The position numbers and the translations under genes were made by a program. The notes under the pieces are model-generated. The model made no database searches. It was not told the origin of the DNA and was given only the letters and a program-made list of their open reading frames with translations. 64,000 bases of DNA from Opitutia bacterium Tous-C4FEB (GTDB lineage: Bacteria > Verrucomicrobiota > Verrucomicrobiia > Opitutales > Opitutaceae). Shown piece after piece: positions 37,978 to 48,212 of the stretch. The stretch's first letter is position 1. Each line of letters opens with the position of its first letter. The stretch spans positions 124,001 to 188,000 of the forward strand of contig NEVA01000001.1 in NCBI GenBank assembly GCA_002304445.1, read 5' to 3'.

Positions 37978-38817
37978 GTGACGCGCCTCTCCGTCTTCCC
38001 TCAGCTTCGCTTCGTTCCGCTGCTCGCCGCCGGCTTGCTTGCCGCGTGCGCTCCGCGTCCCGGCGCTGAATCAGCCCCGGCCGGCAACGCCTCCACTCCG
38101 CCGACGTCCGCGCGCAACGTTACCTTCGCCGTCGAGAACGGCTACGTGCCCTTCAACTTTATCCGCACCGACACCCGCGACGCCGAGGGTTGGGACTACG
38201 ATGTCGCCGCCGAGCTCGGCCGCCGCCTCGGCTTCACCCCGGTCTTCCGCGAGATCGCGTGGGATTCCATGATCCAAGGCATCGCCACCGGCCAATTCGA
38301 TCTCGCCGGCAACGGCATCACCATCACCGACGAGCGTGCCCGCGTCGTCGATTTCTCCGACGGCTACATGACCGTGAACCAGCGCCTGCTCGTGCGCCGC
38401 GACGAGACCCGTTTCACGTCGCTCGCCACTTTCGCCGCCTCCGCCGCCGCCCGCGTCGGCGCGCAAAAGGGCAACACCAACTACACCAAGGCCGAGAAAC
38501 TCGTCGGCCCCGCCCGCGTCGTCGCCTTCGACAGCTTCGGCGAACTCATCCAAGCCCTTCTCAACCGCGACCTCGACGCCGTCCTCATCGACGACGTCGG
38601 CGGCCAGGGCTACGTCGGCACGCACCGCGAGAAACTGAAACTGCTCGAAGGCGGGCTCCCCGGCCAGGACCTCGGTTTCATTTTCCCGAAAAACTCCCCG
38701 CTGCGCCCCGAGATCAACCTCGCCCTCGCCGCCATGCGCGCCGACGGCACCCTCGCCCGCATCAACGGCAAATGGTTCGCCCCCAACTTTATCCCCGCCG
38801 GCGCACCCGCGCACTGA
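37978..38817 (+). CDS. amino-acid ABC transporter substrate-binding lipoprotein (SBP family 3)
   Basis: GTG start; lipobox LLAAC; VTFAVENGYVPFNFIRTDTRDAEGWDYDVAAELGRRLGFTPVFREIAWDSMIQGIATGQFDLAGNGITITDERA. Confidence 0.92.
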   Translation: MTRLSVFPQLRFVPLLAAGLLAACAPRPGAESAPAGNASTPPTSARNVTFAVENGYVPFNFIRTDTRDAEGWDYDVAAELGRRLGFTPVFREIAWDSMIQGIATGQFDLAGNGITITDERARVVDFSDGYMTVNQRLLVRRDETRFTSLATFAASAAARVGAQKGNTNYTKAEKLVGPARVVAFDSFGELIQALLNRDLDAVLIDDVGGQGYVGTHREKLKLLEGGLPGQDLGFIFPKNSPLRPEINLALAAMRADGTLARINGKWFAPNFIPAGAPAH

Positions 38818-38824
38818 CGTCCCC

Positions 38825-39628
38825 ATGATCGGTCCCGACGGCGCCCTCGCCCCCGAACGTCCCTCGCTGCTCGCCCGCGCACCGTGGTGGCTGCTCGCCC
38901 TCGCCCTCGCCGCCGTGCTTATCGGCTGGCGCGTCGCCACCGATACGCTCTGGCGCGACATCGCCTCACGCCTGCTCGACGGCCTCGGCCTCACACTCGT
39001 CGTCACCGCCATCGCCTTCCCGCTCGCGCTCGCCCTCGGCCTCGTCTCCACCCTCGGCCTCGTTTCGACCAAAGGGTGGTGGCGGCAAATCGCCACGCTC
39101 TACGTCCAGGTCGTGCGCGGCCTGCCCGTGCTTGTGCAGATTTTCCTCGTGGCCTTTGTGCTCGTCCCACTCGGCGTCGAAGCCGCCAACGCCCTCGGCG
39201 CCCAACTCACCGCGCAAGATGTCCCCATGGTCGCGCGCGTGACCGCCGCCCTCGCCTTCGCGTATGGCGCCTTCGAGGCCGAGACCCTCCGCGGCGGCCT
39301 CACCTCCCTTCCGCGCGGCCAGGCCGAAGCCGCCCGCGCCCTCGGCCTCTCCCGCGGCCAGACGCTCCGCAACGTGCTGCTTCCGCAGACATTTCGCCGT
39401 GTGCTCCCGACGCTCGGCAACGATCTCATCTGCCTGCTCAAAGACTCCGCCCTCGTCTCCGTGCTCGGCGTGCGCGATATCACGCAGGAGGCCCGACTCT
39501 ACCAGAGCGCCACCTTTCGCTACACCGAGAGCCTCGTCCTTCTCGCGTTTTTCTACCTCGCTCTCACCTTGCTGGTCGCGCTGGCCGTCCGCGCGTTGGA
39601 AAACCGCTACCGCCGCCATGCCGCCTGA
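38825..39628 (+). CDS. amino-acid ABC transporter permease
   Basis: GLGLTLVVTAIAFPLALALGL; VVRGLPVLVQIFLVAF; EAARALGLSRGQTLRNVLLPQTFRRVLPTLGNDLICLLKDSALVSVLGVRDI. Confidence 0.94.
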   Translation: MIGPDGALAPERPSLLARAPWWLLALALAAVLIGWRVATDTLWRDIASRLLDGLGLTLVVTAIAFPLALALGLVSTLGLVSTKGWWRQIATLYVQVVRGLPVLVQIFLVAFVLVPLGVEAANALGAQLTAQDVPMVARVTAALAFAYGAFEAETLRGGLTSLPRGQAEAARALGLSRGQTLRNVLLPQTFRRVLPTLGNDLICLLKDSALVSVLGVRDITQEARLYQSATFRYTESLVLLAFFYLALTLLVALAVRALENRYRRHAA

Positions 39629-40388
39629 GCCCGCCAGCGCCGCGCCCGCCCCGTTGCTCGAAGCCCGCGCCCTCACCAAGCGCTTCGACGCCCTCGTCGC
39701 CCTCGACGCCGTCTCGCTCGCCGTTGCCTCCGGCACCGTCACCGCCATCCTCGGTCCCAGCGGCTCCGGCAAATCCACGCTGCTCCGTTGCCTCAACTTT
39801 CTCGTTCTGCCCGACACCGGCGAGGTCCGCTGCGACGGCGCCGTCATCGACCCGCGTCACGACTCCGCGCTCAACGCCCACCGCGCCCGCGTCGGCATGG
39901 TCTTCCAGCAGTTCAACCTCTTCCCCCACCTGCGCGTCTGGGAGAATCTTGCGCTCGCCGCCCGCCTCGTCCGCCGGCTGTCGGCCGACGCCGCCCGCGA
40001 CCGTGCGCTCGCCTTGCTCGACCGCGTCGGCCTCGCCGACAAAGCCGATGCCCACCCCACCCAGCTCTCCGGCGGCCAACAACAACGCGCCGCCATCGCC
40101 CGCGCCCTCGCCGTCGAGCCCGCCGTCCTGCTTTTTGATGAACCCACAAGCGCGCTCGACCCCGAGCTCACCGGCGAAGTCCTCGCCTTCATGCGCCAGC
40201 TCGCCGCCGACCGCACGACGATGGTCGTGGTGACGCACGACGTGGAATTCGCCCGCCAGGCCGCCACCGAGATCGTCTTCATGGACGCCGGCCGCGTGAT
40301 CGAAAGCGGCCCGCCCGCGCTAGTCATCTCCGCCCCCAAGACCGACCGCGCCCGCCGCTTTTTCCACCCGGCCAACGGGCCGGCGTGA
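39618..40388 (+). CDS. amino-acid ABC transporter ATP-binding protein
   Basis: Walker A GPSGSGKST; signature LSGGQQQRAAIARAL; Walker B VLLFDEPTSALDPE; VVVTHDVEFAR. ATG 39618 chosen, 11-bp overlap with the permease. Confidence 0.95.
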   Translation: MPPEPASAAPAPLLEARALTKRFDALVALDAVSLAVASGTVTAILGPSGSGKSTLLRCLNFLVLPDTGEVRCDGAVIDPRHDSALNAHRARVGMVFQQFNLFPHLRVWENLALAARLVRRLSADAARDRALALLDRVGLADKADAHPTQLSGGQQQRAAIARALAVEPAVLLFDEPTSALDPELTGEVLAFMRQLAADRTTMVVVTHDVEFARQAATEIVFMDAGRVIESGPPALVISAPKTDRARRFFHPANGPA

Positions 40389-40561
40389 CCATTCGGGCTC
40401 GCGCCCCGCAAAACAGAGCGCTTCTCGACGTGCGCCCAGCGGAGAATTCACCGATCCACCAGACTCCAGCGTTGAGTCGCGCCCCCCGAATCTCTGCGCT
40501 ACCGCCACTCCACCGCCTACCCCGGTCCCTCGGCAATCCCCTCCCTTCCCGCTCACTCCCC

Positions 40562-42391
40562 ATGCGCTTCCTTCCATTCTTCGCCGCTCTCTTTTTCTCC
40601 CTTTCTCTGCCCCTCCTTCTTTCGGCCTCTCTCGCCGCCGCCACGATCCCGACCCGCCCGCCCAACGTCGTCATCTTCCTAGCCGACGACGCCGGCTGGG
40701 GTGACTACAGTTTCAACGGCAACACCTCCGTCCGCACGCCGCACATCGACTCCATCGCCACGGGCGGCGTCAGCTTCGACCGCTTTTTTGTCCAACCCGT
40801 CTGCGCTCCCACCCGCGCCGAATTCCTCACCGGCCGCTACCACCCCCGCACCGGCGTGCGCGGCGTCTCCACTGGCCTCGAGCGTCTCGACCTCGACGAA
40901 AAAACCCTCGCCGACGCCTTCAAAGCCGCCGGCTACGCCACCGGCGCTTTCGGCAAATGGCACAACGGCAGCCAATGGCCCTACCACCCGAAGGCCCGCG
41001 GCTTCGACGAATACTTCGGCCACTCGTCCGGCCATTGGGGCGAATACTTCGACGCGCCCCTCGAGGAAAACGGACGCATGGTCCGCACCTCCGGCTACAT
41101 CGTCGATGTCTGCACCGACCGCGCCCTCGACTTCATCCAGCGCCATCGCGCGAAACCGTTTCTCTGCTACGTGCCCTTCACCACGCCCCACTCTCCGTGG
41201 GCCGCGCCCGCCGCCGACTGGGCGCGCTTCAAGGATAAACCCATTGCCCAGACCGCCACCGACCCCACCCGCGAAAAGCTCGATGAAACCCGTTGCGCCC
41301 TTGCCATGGTAGAAAACCAAGACGCCAACGTCGGCCGCATCCTCCGCCGCCTCGACGAACTCGGCGTCGCCGAAAACACCATCGTCGTCTACTTCACCGA
41401 CAACGGCCCCAATTCTTTCCGCTACAACGGCGGCATGAAAAACCGCAAAGCCTCCACCGACGAAGGCGGCGTGCGTTCCCCGCTTTGGATCCGCTGGCCC
41501 GCCAAACTTCCCGCCGGCCACACGATCCCCGAGATCGCCGGCGCCATCGACCTGCTCCCGACCCTCACGTCTCTCGCCGGCATTCCCCGCGTCGGCGCCA
41601 AACCGCTCGACGGCCGCGATCTCTCCCCGTTGCTCCTGAAACAAAATCGTCCGTGGCCCGAGCGCATGATCTTCAATGCCTGGAACGGCAACGTCAGCGT
41701 GCGCACCCAACGCCACCGCCTCGACGCCCAGGGCCAGCTCTACGATCTCGTCGCCGATCCCGGCCAGACCACGCCGCTCAACACCCGCGAGACCGCCCTC
41801 GCCGCCGACCTCACTGCGGCCGTCCAGACTTTCCGTCGCGACGTCCTCGCCGAGCTCCCCACGCCCCCCGGCGCCCGCCCGCGCACACGCGCCGCCGCCA
41901 ACGCCGTCGATCCGCGGCCGCTCCACGTCGGCTACCGCGAGTTCCCCATCACGATGCTCCCCGCCCGCGACGGCGAGCCGCAGGGAGGCGTCAAACGTAG
42001 CTCCAACGCGCCCAACAGTTCCTATTTCGTAAACTGGAAATCCCGCGACGACCGCATGGTCTGGAACGTCGAGGTCGTCACGGCCGGCCGCTACACCGTC
42101 GCGATCGACTACACCTGCCCGCTCCCCGACGCCGGCGCGACCGTCGAACTCTCCCTCCACGCCGCCCGCCTCACCGGCAAGGTCGCGCCCGGCTGGGACC
42201 CTCCGCTCTACACCAATCAAGACACCCTCCCGCGCCCGCCCGGTGAATCGCAGATGAAGGAATTCCGCACGCTCGACCTTGGCGAAATCACCCTCCCGGC
42301 CGGAGTGGGCCCCCTCGTCCTCCGCGCCCTCGAAATCCCCGGTCAATCCGTGATGGACGTCCGCCGTGTCACTCTGACGCTCTTACCCTGA
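40562..42391 (+). CDS. sulfatase with C-terminal beta-sandwich-like extension
   Basis: PPNVVIFLADDAGWGDYSFNGNTSVRTPHIDSIA; CAPTR; GAFGKWHNGSQWPYHPKARGFDEYFGHSSGHW; FTDNGPNSFRYNGGMKNRKASTDEGGVRSPL; C-terminal MVWNVEVVTAGRYTVAIDY. Confidence 0.95.
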   Translation: MRFLPFFAALFFSLSLPLLLSASLAAATIPTRPPNVVIFLADDAGWGDYSFNGNTSVRTPHIDSIATGGVSFDRFFVQPVCAPTRAEFLTGRYHPRTGVRGVSTGLERLDLDEKTLADAFKAAGYATGAFGKWHNGSQWPYHPKARGFDEYFGHSSGHWGEYFDAPLEENGRMVRTSGYIVDVCTDRALDFIQRHRAKPFLCYVPFTTPHSPWAAPAADWARFKDKPIAQTATDPTREKLDETRCALAMVENQDANVGRILRRLDELGVAENTIVVYFTDNGPNSFRYNGGMKNRKASTDEGGVRSPLWIRWPAKLPAGHTIPEIAGAIDLLPTLTSLAGIPRVGAKPLDGRDLSPLLLKQNRPWPERMIFNAWNGNVSVRTQRHRLDAQGQLYDLVADPGQTTPLNTRETALAADLTAAVQTFRRDVLAELPTPPGARPRTRAAANAVDPRPLHVGYREFPITMLPARDGEPQGGVKRSSNAPNSSYFVNWKSRDDRMVWNVEVVTAGRYTVAIDYTCPLPDAGATVELSLHAARLTGKVAPGWDPPLYTNQDTLPRPPGESQMKEFRTLDLGEITLPAGVGPLVLRALEIPGQSVMDVRRVTLTLLP

Positions 42392-42436
42392 CCACACCAA
42401 GAGAGTTGAGCGACCTCCACCGGAGGTCTCCTGCCC

Positions 42437-43627
42437 ATGAAAAATAAACGCACCCCGGCCAAACGAACCGCTGTCGCAAAAACGAAACCCGGCAATCTTG
42501 CCGCGCTCATCGTCGAAGTCCGCGACCTCATCCACTCCGCCCGGCGTGGCGTGGCCTCGGTGGTGGATACGCTTCAGGTGATGACCAATTTCGAAATCGG
42601 CCGCCGCATCGTCGAGCACGAGCAAAAAGGCGCGAAGCGGGCCGCGTATGGTGCGGAGCTGCTGGGCGAGGTGTCCGCACGGCTGACACAGGAATTCGGC
42701 AAGGGCTTCTCCCGGTCCAATCTCGAATACATGCGGAAATTTTTCCTCCTGTGGCGGGATCGGGTTGCCTCGATTTCCCAGCAGCCTGCTGGGAAATTGC
42801 CCCTTCCTCGGATTCAACCGAAGCCGTTGGTAAAGTCGGCGATCAAGATTTCCCAGCAGCCTGCTGGGAAATTCAGCCAGCCCTTCACCCTCAGTTGGAC
42901 TCACTACGTCGAGCTGCTCTCGATCAAAGACCCGAACGAACGCAGCTTCTACGAGATCGAGACCACCAACTCCAACTGGTCGGTGCCGGAACTTCGCCGT
43001 CAAAAAGCCTCCTGCCTCTACGAACGCCTCGCCCTCAGCCGCGACCAGGCGGGCATCAAGCGCCTTGCCCGCGAAGGCCAACTCATCACGAAGCCCGAAG
43101 ATCTATTCAAAGAGCCGCTCGTCCTCGAATTTCTCGGCCTGAAAGTTCGAACCCGTTTTTCGGAATCCGACCTAGAATCCGCACTCATCAGCCACCTCGA
43201 AAAATTCCTCCTCGAACTCGGCAAGGGCTTTCTCTTCGAGGCCCGGCAGAAGCGTTTCACCTTCGATGGCGACCACTACTTCCTTGATCTCGTTTTCTAC
43301 AACCGGCTCTTGCGCTGCTACGTCGTCATCGACCTCAAACTCGACAAGCTCACCCATCAGGACCTCGGCCAGATGCAGATGTATGTGAACTACTATGATC
43401 GTGAGGTGAAACTACCGGGCGAAAATCCCACCATCGGCCTGCTGCTGTGCAAAGAAAAGAAGGACGCCATCGTGAAGCTCACCCTACCTAAGGACGCCAA
43501 CATCCAAGCCAAAGACTACCAACGCTATCTGCCCTCCAAAGAAATTCTCCGCCAAAAACTGCTCGATTGGGCCGACGAGGCCGAGATCTCCGAAAAAACT
43601 CCCAGCCGAAAAAATTCCGTCCGATGA
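42437..43627 (+). CDS. YhcG/DUF1016-type PDDEXK nuclease-fold protein
   Basis: FEIGRRIVEHEQKGAKRAAYGAELLGEVSARLTQEFGKGFSRSNLEYMRKFFLLW; FTLSWTHYVELLSIKDPNERSFYEIE; LGKGFLFEARQKRFTFDGDHYFLDLVFYNRLLRCYVVIDLKLDKLTHQDLGQMQMYVNYYDREVK. Confidence 0.93.
   Translation: MKNKRTPAKRTAVAKTKPGNLAALIVEVRDLIHSARRGVASVVDTLQVMTNFEIGRRIVEHEQKGAKRAAYGAELLGEVSARLTQEFGKGFSRSNLEYMRKFFLLWRDRVASISQQPAGKLPLPRIQPKPLVKSAIKISQQPAGKFSQPFTLSWTHYVELLSIKDPNERSFYEIETTNSNWSVPELRRQKASCLYERLALSRDQAGIKRLAREGQLITKPEDLFKEPLVLEFLGLKVRTRFSESDLESALISHLEKFLLELGKGFLFEARQKRFTFDGDHYFLDLVFYNRLLRCYVVIDLKLDKLTHQDLGQMQMYVNYYDREVKLPGENPTIGLLLCKEKKDAIVKLTLPKDANIQAKDYQRYLPSKEILRQKLLDWADEAEISEKTPSRKNSVR
42773..42797. repeat. 25-bp palindrome, copy 1, inside the YhcG-like CDS (encodes ISQQPAGK)
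   Basis: ATTTCCCAGCAG-C-CTGCTGGGAAAT: 12-bp perfect arms around a single base. Confidence 0.95.
42848..42872. repeat. 25-bp palindrome, copy 2, identical and in the same reading frame
   Basis: Same 25-nt sequence exactly 75 nt downstream of copy 1. Confidence 0.95.
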
Positions 43628-45030
43628 ACTCTCGCTCCGCCCCGCTATCCGCCGCCCTCCTGCTCGCCCTCTTTTTTCTTCCCTCATTCTCCGCGATCGC
43701 CGCCGCGCCCTCCGCGGTCGCCAGCCGCCCACCCAACATCATCTATCTCCTCGCCGACGATCTCGGCTACGGTGACCTCGGCAGCTACGGCCAGAAACTC
43801 ATCCGCACGCCCCGCCTCGATCGCATGGCGCAGGAGGGCATCCGCTTCACCCAACACTACGCCGGCGCGCCCTCGTGCCAGCCTTCACGCACGGTCCTCT
43901 TCACCGGCCTGCACGGCGGCCACGCTCCCATCCGCGCCAACAGCAAACTTCCCCTGCGCGCCACCGACCGCACGTTCCCCTCCGCCCTCAAGGCCGCCGG
44001 CTACGCCACCGGGGCCGTCGGCAAGTGGGGCCTCGGCGAACTCGGCAGCACGGGCGCACCCGCCGCCCAAGGCATCGACGAATTCTTTGGCTACATCGAC
44101 CAGACTCACGCCCACACCCACTACCCCGATCACCTTTGGAAAAACGGTCAACGCATCGAAATCCCGGAAAACAAAAACGGCGGTCGGGCGGTCTACGCCC
44201 AAGACCTGTTCATCCGCGAAACGCTCGATTTCGTCCGCCGCCATCGGGATCGCCCGTTCTTCTTTTTCGGCGCCTTCACCGCGCCGCACGCCGAGGTTGC
44301 GGTTCCCGCCGATTCGCTCGCCGAGTATCGCGACCGCTGGCCCGAGCCCAAACCGTTTGCCGGAGGTAAAACTTACGCCCCCCAGCGCGAACCCCGCGCC
44401 GTCCGCGCCGCGATGATCACCCGCCTCGACCGCGACATCGGCCACCTGCTCGACCTGCTCGACGAACTTAAACTCTCCGAAAACACCCTCATCATCTTCA
44501 CCAGCGACAACGGCCCGATCACCGCCGGCGGCCAAGACCCCGAATTTTTTCAAAGCGCCGGCCCGTTGCGGGGCCTCAAGTTCACCCTCTACGAAGGCGG
44601 CATCCGCGTGCCCTTCATCGCGCGCTGGCCCGGTCGCATCGCTCCCGGGAGCACCTCCGATCTTGTCTCGGATTTTGCCGACATGGCGCCGACTTTTGCC
44701 GAACTCTCCCGCGCCGATCAACCCACTGCCATCGACGGCGTTTCGCTTGTTCCCACGCTGCTCGGCAGGTCTGCCCGGCAGATTCGGCGCAGCCACCACT
44801 ACTGGGAAGCCGCCCCCCAACAAGCCGTCCGCGAGGGCGACTGGAAACTCTACCGCGCCGCCGCCAACCGGCCGGTTGAACTCTACCAGCTCCGCGACGA
44901 TATCGGCGAAAAAGAAAACCTCGCCTCCGCCCAACCCGAGCTCACGGCCCGCCTCACCGCCCTCCTTTCTTCCGCCCGCACCGAAAACCCCGATTTCCCG
45001 CTCGCCCCACGCCGCCCCGACCGCGACTAA
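43624..45030 (+). CDS. sulfatase
   Basis: PPNIIYLLADDLGYGDLGSYGQKLIRTPRLDRMAQEGIRFTQHYAGAPSCQPSRTVLFTG; GKWGLGELG; FTSDNGPITAGG. ATG 43624 overlaps the upstream TGA (ATGA). Confidence 0.95.
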   Translation: MNSRSAPLSAALLLALFFLPSFSAIAAAPSAVASRPPNIIYLLADDLGYGDLGSYGQKLIRTPRLDRMAQEGIRFTQHYAGAPSCQPSRTVLFTGLHGGHAPIRANSKLPLRATDRTFPSALKAAGYATGAVGKWGLGELGSTGAPAAQGIDEFFGYIDQTHAHTHYPDHLWKNGQRIEIPENKNGGRAVYAQDLFIRETLDFVRRHRDRPFFFFGAFTAPHAEVAVPADSLAEYRDRWPEPKPFAGGKTYAPQREPRAVRAAMITRLDRDIGHLLDLLDELKLSENTLIIFTSDNGPITAGGQDPEFFQSAGPLRGLKFTLYEGGIRVPFIARWPGRIAPGSTSDLVSDFADMAPTFAELSRADQPTAIDGVSLVPTLLGRSARQIRRSHHYWEAAPQQAVREGDWKLYRAAANRPVELYQLRDDIGEKENLASAQPELTARLTALLSSARTENPDFPLAPRRPDRD

Positions 45031-45110
45031 ACCAACCCGCCGTTGCCCCGATCCTCGGCGCCGGCGATCACCCTGTCTTCGCCCCAAGCTTCCCCAAAAC
45101 CTCTTTCGCT

Positions 45111-46619
45111 ATGAACCGTCTTCTGCGCATCCCGGCTACGCCTCTTTTCTTTGCCGTCGCAACCGCCTGTGCACCCGCGGCCGAACGTCCCAACATCGTC
45201 ATCCTCTACGCCGACGACATGGGCTACGGCGACCTCGGTATTCAAAATCCCGGTTCGAAGATCCCCACCCCAAATCTCGACCGCCTCGCGCGCGAGGGCA
45301 TGCGTTTCACCGACGCGCACAGTTCCTCGGGCATCTGCACCCCGAGCCGCTACACGCTCCTGACCGGGCGGTTTCACTGGCGTAAGTTTCACGGCATCGT
45401 GAATTCCTTCGGCCCGCCGGCCCTCGACGCCGCCGAGATCACCCTGCCCGAAATTCTTAAGCAGCGGGGCTACCGCACGGCGTGCGTCGGCAAATGGCAT
45501 TTGGGCTGGAATTGGAACGACATCCTGAGGCCCGGCGCGAAACCAAAGGCCGCCGAAAAGGGTCCGGACAAAATCTACGCGCCCGAGGATTTTGACTGGT
45601 CCAAACCCATCTCCGGCGGACCGCTCTCGCACGGCTTCGACTATTACTTCGGCGACGATGTCCCGAACTTCCCACCCTACGCTTGGTTTGAAAACGACCG
45701 CGTCATCACGCACCCCAGCGTCCCGCTAAAAATCACGCCCCAGACCGCGGAGGGCAATTGGGAGGCGCGGCCCGGACCGATGACGCCGGGTTGGGACTTT
45801 TACGCTGTCGTCCCGCATATCACCGGGAAGGCCGTCGATTGGATCGCCGCGCAAAAGGGCCGGAGCGAGCCGTTCTTCCTCTACGCTCCCTTCAACTCAC
45901 CGCACGCCCCGATCGTCCCGACCGAGGAGTATCGCGGCAAGTCGCAGGCGGGCGGCTACGGGGATTTCATGGTGCAGACGGACGCCGAAGTCGGCCGGAT
46001 TCTGCGCGCGCTGGAGGAGCACGGGTTCGCGCAGAACACGATCGTCATTTTCTCCGCCGACAACGGCGCCGAGCACTACGCCTACGAGCGCGTCCGCGCG
46101 TACCAACACCGCAGTTCCGGCCCGTTGCGCGGGCTCAAACGCGACATCTACGAGGGCGGACATCGCGTGCCGTTCATCGTGAAATGGCCCGGGGTCGTGC
46201 CGGCGGCCAGCGTGAGTCATGCTCTGGTCGGTCAGGTGGACCTCTTGGCCACGCTCGCTGCCGCAGCAGGAGCCGACGTGCCCGCCGGGGCCGCGTCCGA
46301 CAGCTACAACCTGCTGCCGGTCTGGAAAGTCAATGCACCCAGCCCCCGCCGCACGATCGTGCACAACACCTTCAAAGATGCCTATGCGATCCGGCACGAA
46401 AACTGGGTCCTGATCGCCGCGAAATCCGGCGCCCATTCCCGCGTGCCCGATTGGGTGAACGAAGAAAACGGCTACGCGAAAAACGAACACCCCGGTGAAC
46501 TCTACGACCTCGCCCGCGACCTCGGTCAGAAAAACAATCTCTACGCGAGCCACCCCGACAAGGTCGCGGAATTGACCCGCCTCTTGGCGCAGGTCCGCGA
46601 GCAAGGCCAGGTTCGTTGA
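45111..46619 (+). CDS. sulfatase
   Basis: [89 protein letters not shown]. Confidence 0.95.
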   Translation: MNRLLRIPATPLFFAVATACAPAAERPNIVILYADDMGYGDLGIQNPGSKIPTPNLDRLAREGMRFTDAHSSSGICTPSRYTLLTGRFHWRKFHGIVNSFGPPALDAAEITLPEILKQRGYRTACVGKWHLGWNWNDILRPGAKPKAAEKGPDKIYAPEDFDWSKPISGGPLSHGFDYYFGDDVPNFPPYAWFENDRVITHPSVPLKITPQTAEGNWEARPGPMTPGWDFYAVVPHITGKAVDWIAAQKGRSEPFFLYAPFNSPHAPIVPTEEYRGKSQAGGYGDFMVQTDAEVGRILRALEEHGFAQNTIVIFSADNGAEHYAYERVRAYQHRSSGPLRGLKRDIYEGGHRVPFIVKWPGVVPAASVSHALVGQVDLLATLAAAAGADVPAGAASDSYNLLPVWKVNAPSPRRTIVHNTFKDAYAIRHENWVLIAAKSGAHSRVPDWVNEENGYAKNEHPGELYDLARDLGQKNNLYASHPDKVAELTRLLAQVREQGQVR

Positions 46620-46648
46620 GCCGCCGCCCATCACGTTCACCACTTCCC

Positions 46649-48142
46649 ATGAGCCCCATCCGATCACTCCTCTGCGTTCTCGCCGTATCCCTCGCCGCCA
46701 GCGCTTTCGCCGCCGCAGCCCGCCCGCCCAATATTCTCTTCATCCTGACCGACGACCAGCGCTGGGACGCGCTCGGCCTCGCCGGCAACAAGCACCTCAA
46801 AACTCCGCACATCGATCGTCTCGGGCGGGAAGGCGTGCATTTTAAAAACGCGTTTTGCACGACGTCGCTCTGCTCGCCGAGCCGCGCGAGCATCCTGAGC
46901 GGGCTCTACGCCCACGCTCATGGCGTGACCAATAACTTCACTGAGTATCCCGCCGAGCTGAAAAGCTTCCCGGCAGTGCTGCAGGCCGCCGGGTATGACA
47001 CCGCCTATTTTGGCAAATGGCACATGGGTGAGAACAATGACGATCCGCGCCCCGGCTTCAACTGGTTCGTGACCCACAAAGGGCAGGGAAAATACTTCGA
47101 CACCGAATTCAATTTCCACGGCCAGAAGCGCGAGGTCGTTAAAGGCTACTACACCACCGTCGTCACCGACATGGCGGAGGAGTGGCTCTCCCGGCCGCGG
47201 GACGGCAAGCCCTGGCTCATGATGATCGGCCACAAAGCACCACACAGTTTCTACCTCCCCGAGCCGAAATACGAAAAGGCCTTCGACTCCGTCCGCGTGC
47301 CCTATCCGGAGACCGCGTTCATGCTCGATGACAAACCCTCCTGGATCCGCGAGCGGCTCAACACCTGGCACGGCATCTACGGGCCGCTCTTCGATTGGCG
47401 GAAGAAATTTCCCGACGACTCGCCCGCCGCAGTGAAGGACTTCGAAGCGATGACGCGCGCCTATTGGGGCACGATTCTCTCGGTCGATGACAGCGTGGGC
47501 CGCCTCTACGAACGGCTCCGCGCGCGCGGCGAACTGGACAACACCATCATCGTTTTCATGAGCGACAACGGCATCCTCAACGGCGAGCACGGCATGGTGG
47601 ACAAGCGCACCGCGCACGAGCCCAGCATCCGCATCGTGCAGATCGTGCGTTTCCCCGGCCTGACGCCCGTCGCCTCCCCGAAAATCGTCGAACAGCAGGT
47701 GCTCACCGTCGACGTCGCCCCGAGCCTGCTCGAACTCGCCCGCGCGCCCGCGCTCACCGGCATCCACGGGCGGTCGTGGAAAAAGCTGGTGCAACAAGGC
47801 GACGACACGTGGCGAAAATCCTGGCTCTACCATTACAACTACGAAAAGCAGTTCCCCTACACCCCCAACGTCCGCAGCGTGCGCACCGAATCATGGAAAT
47901 ACACACGCTCACCTCACGGCGACGGCGGCCCCGACCGCCACAAGGCCGAGCTCTACAACATCGAATTCGATCCCGAGGAGCGGCACAACCTGATCGACCG
48001 GCCACGCTACGCCGCGGTTGTGCGCGACCTGCAAGCGGAACTCGTTAAGGTGATGCTCGAAGTCGGACTCCCGTCGCAGAACGATCGGATGCCGCTTGAT
48101 GCCGGCATCAAACAGGAGTTGCCCGACCAAAAAATCCGCTGA
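46649..48142 (+). CDS. sulfatase (heparan/mucin-desulfating-like family)
   Basis: [92 protein letters not shown] 46649 preferred over TTG 46616. Confidence 0.95.
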   Translation: MSPIRSLLCVLAVSLAASAFAAAARPPNILFILTDDQRWDALGLAGNKHLKTPHIDRLGREGVHFKNAFCTTSLCSPSRASILSGLYAHAHGVTNNFTEYPAELKSFPAVLQAAGYDTAYFGKWHMGENNDDPRPGFNWFVTHKGQGKYFDTEFNFHGQKREVVKGYYTTVVTDMAEEWLSRPRDGKPWLMMIGHKAPHSFYLPEPKYEKAFDSVRVPYPETAFMLDDKPSWIRERLNTWHGIYGPLFDWRKKFPDDSPAAVKDFEAMTRAYWGTILSVDDSVGRLYERLRARGELDNTIIVFMSDNGILNGEHGMVDKRTAHEPSIRIVQIVRFPGLTPVASPKIVEQQVLTVDVAPSLLELARAPALTGIHGRSWKKLVQQGDDTWRKSWLYHYNYEKQFPYTPNVRSVRTESWKYTRSPHGDGGPDRHKAELYNIEFDPEERHNLIDRPRYAAVVRDLQAELVKVMLEVGLPSQNDRMPLDAGIKQELPDQKIR

Positions 48143-48212
48143 CCACGTTCCTGTTTCCCGCGCACCGCTTCCTTCAAATCGCCTCGGCTGTCCCCTTCTA
48201 ACCATCTCCCCC

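Noticed and set aside
42773-42797. Intrinsic terminator from the palindrome
   Set aside because: Lies mid-gene, no downstream T-tract, and the reading frame continues through.
42773-42872. CRISPR-like repeat pair
   Set aside because: Only two copies, inside and in frame with a conserved CDS; a palindromic insertion is the better explanation.
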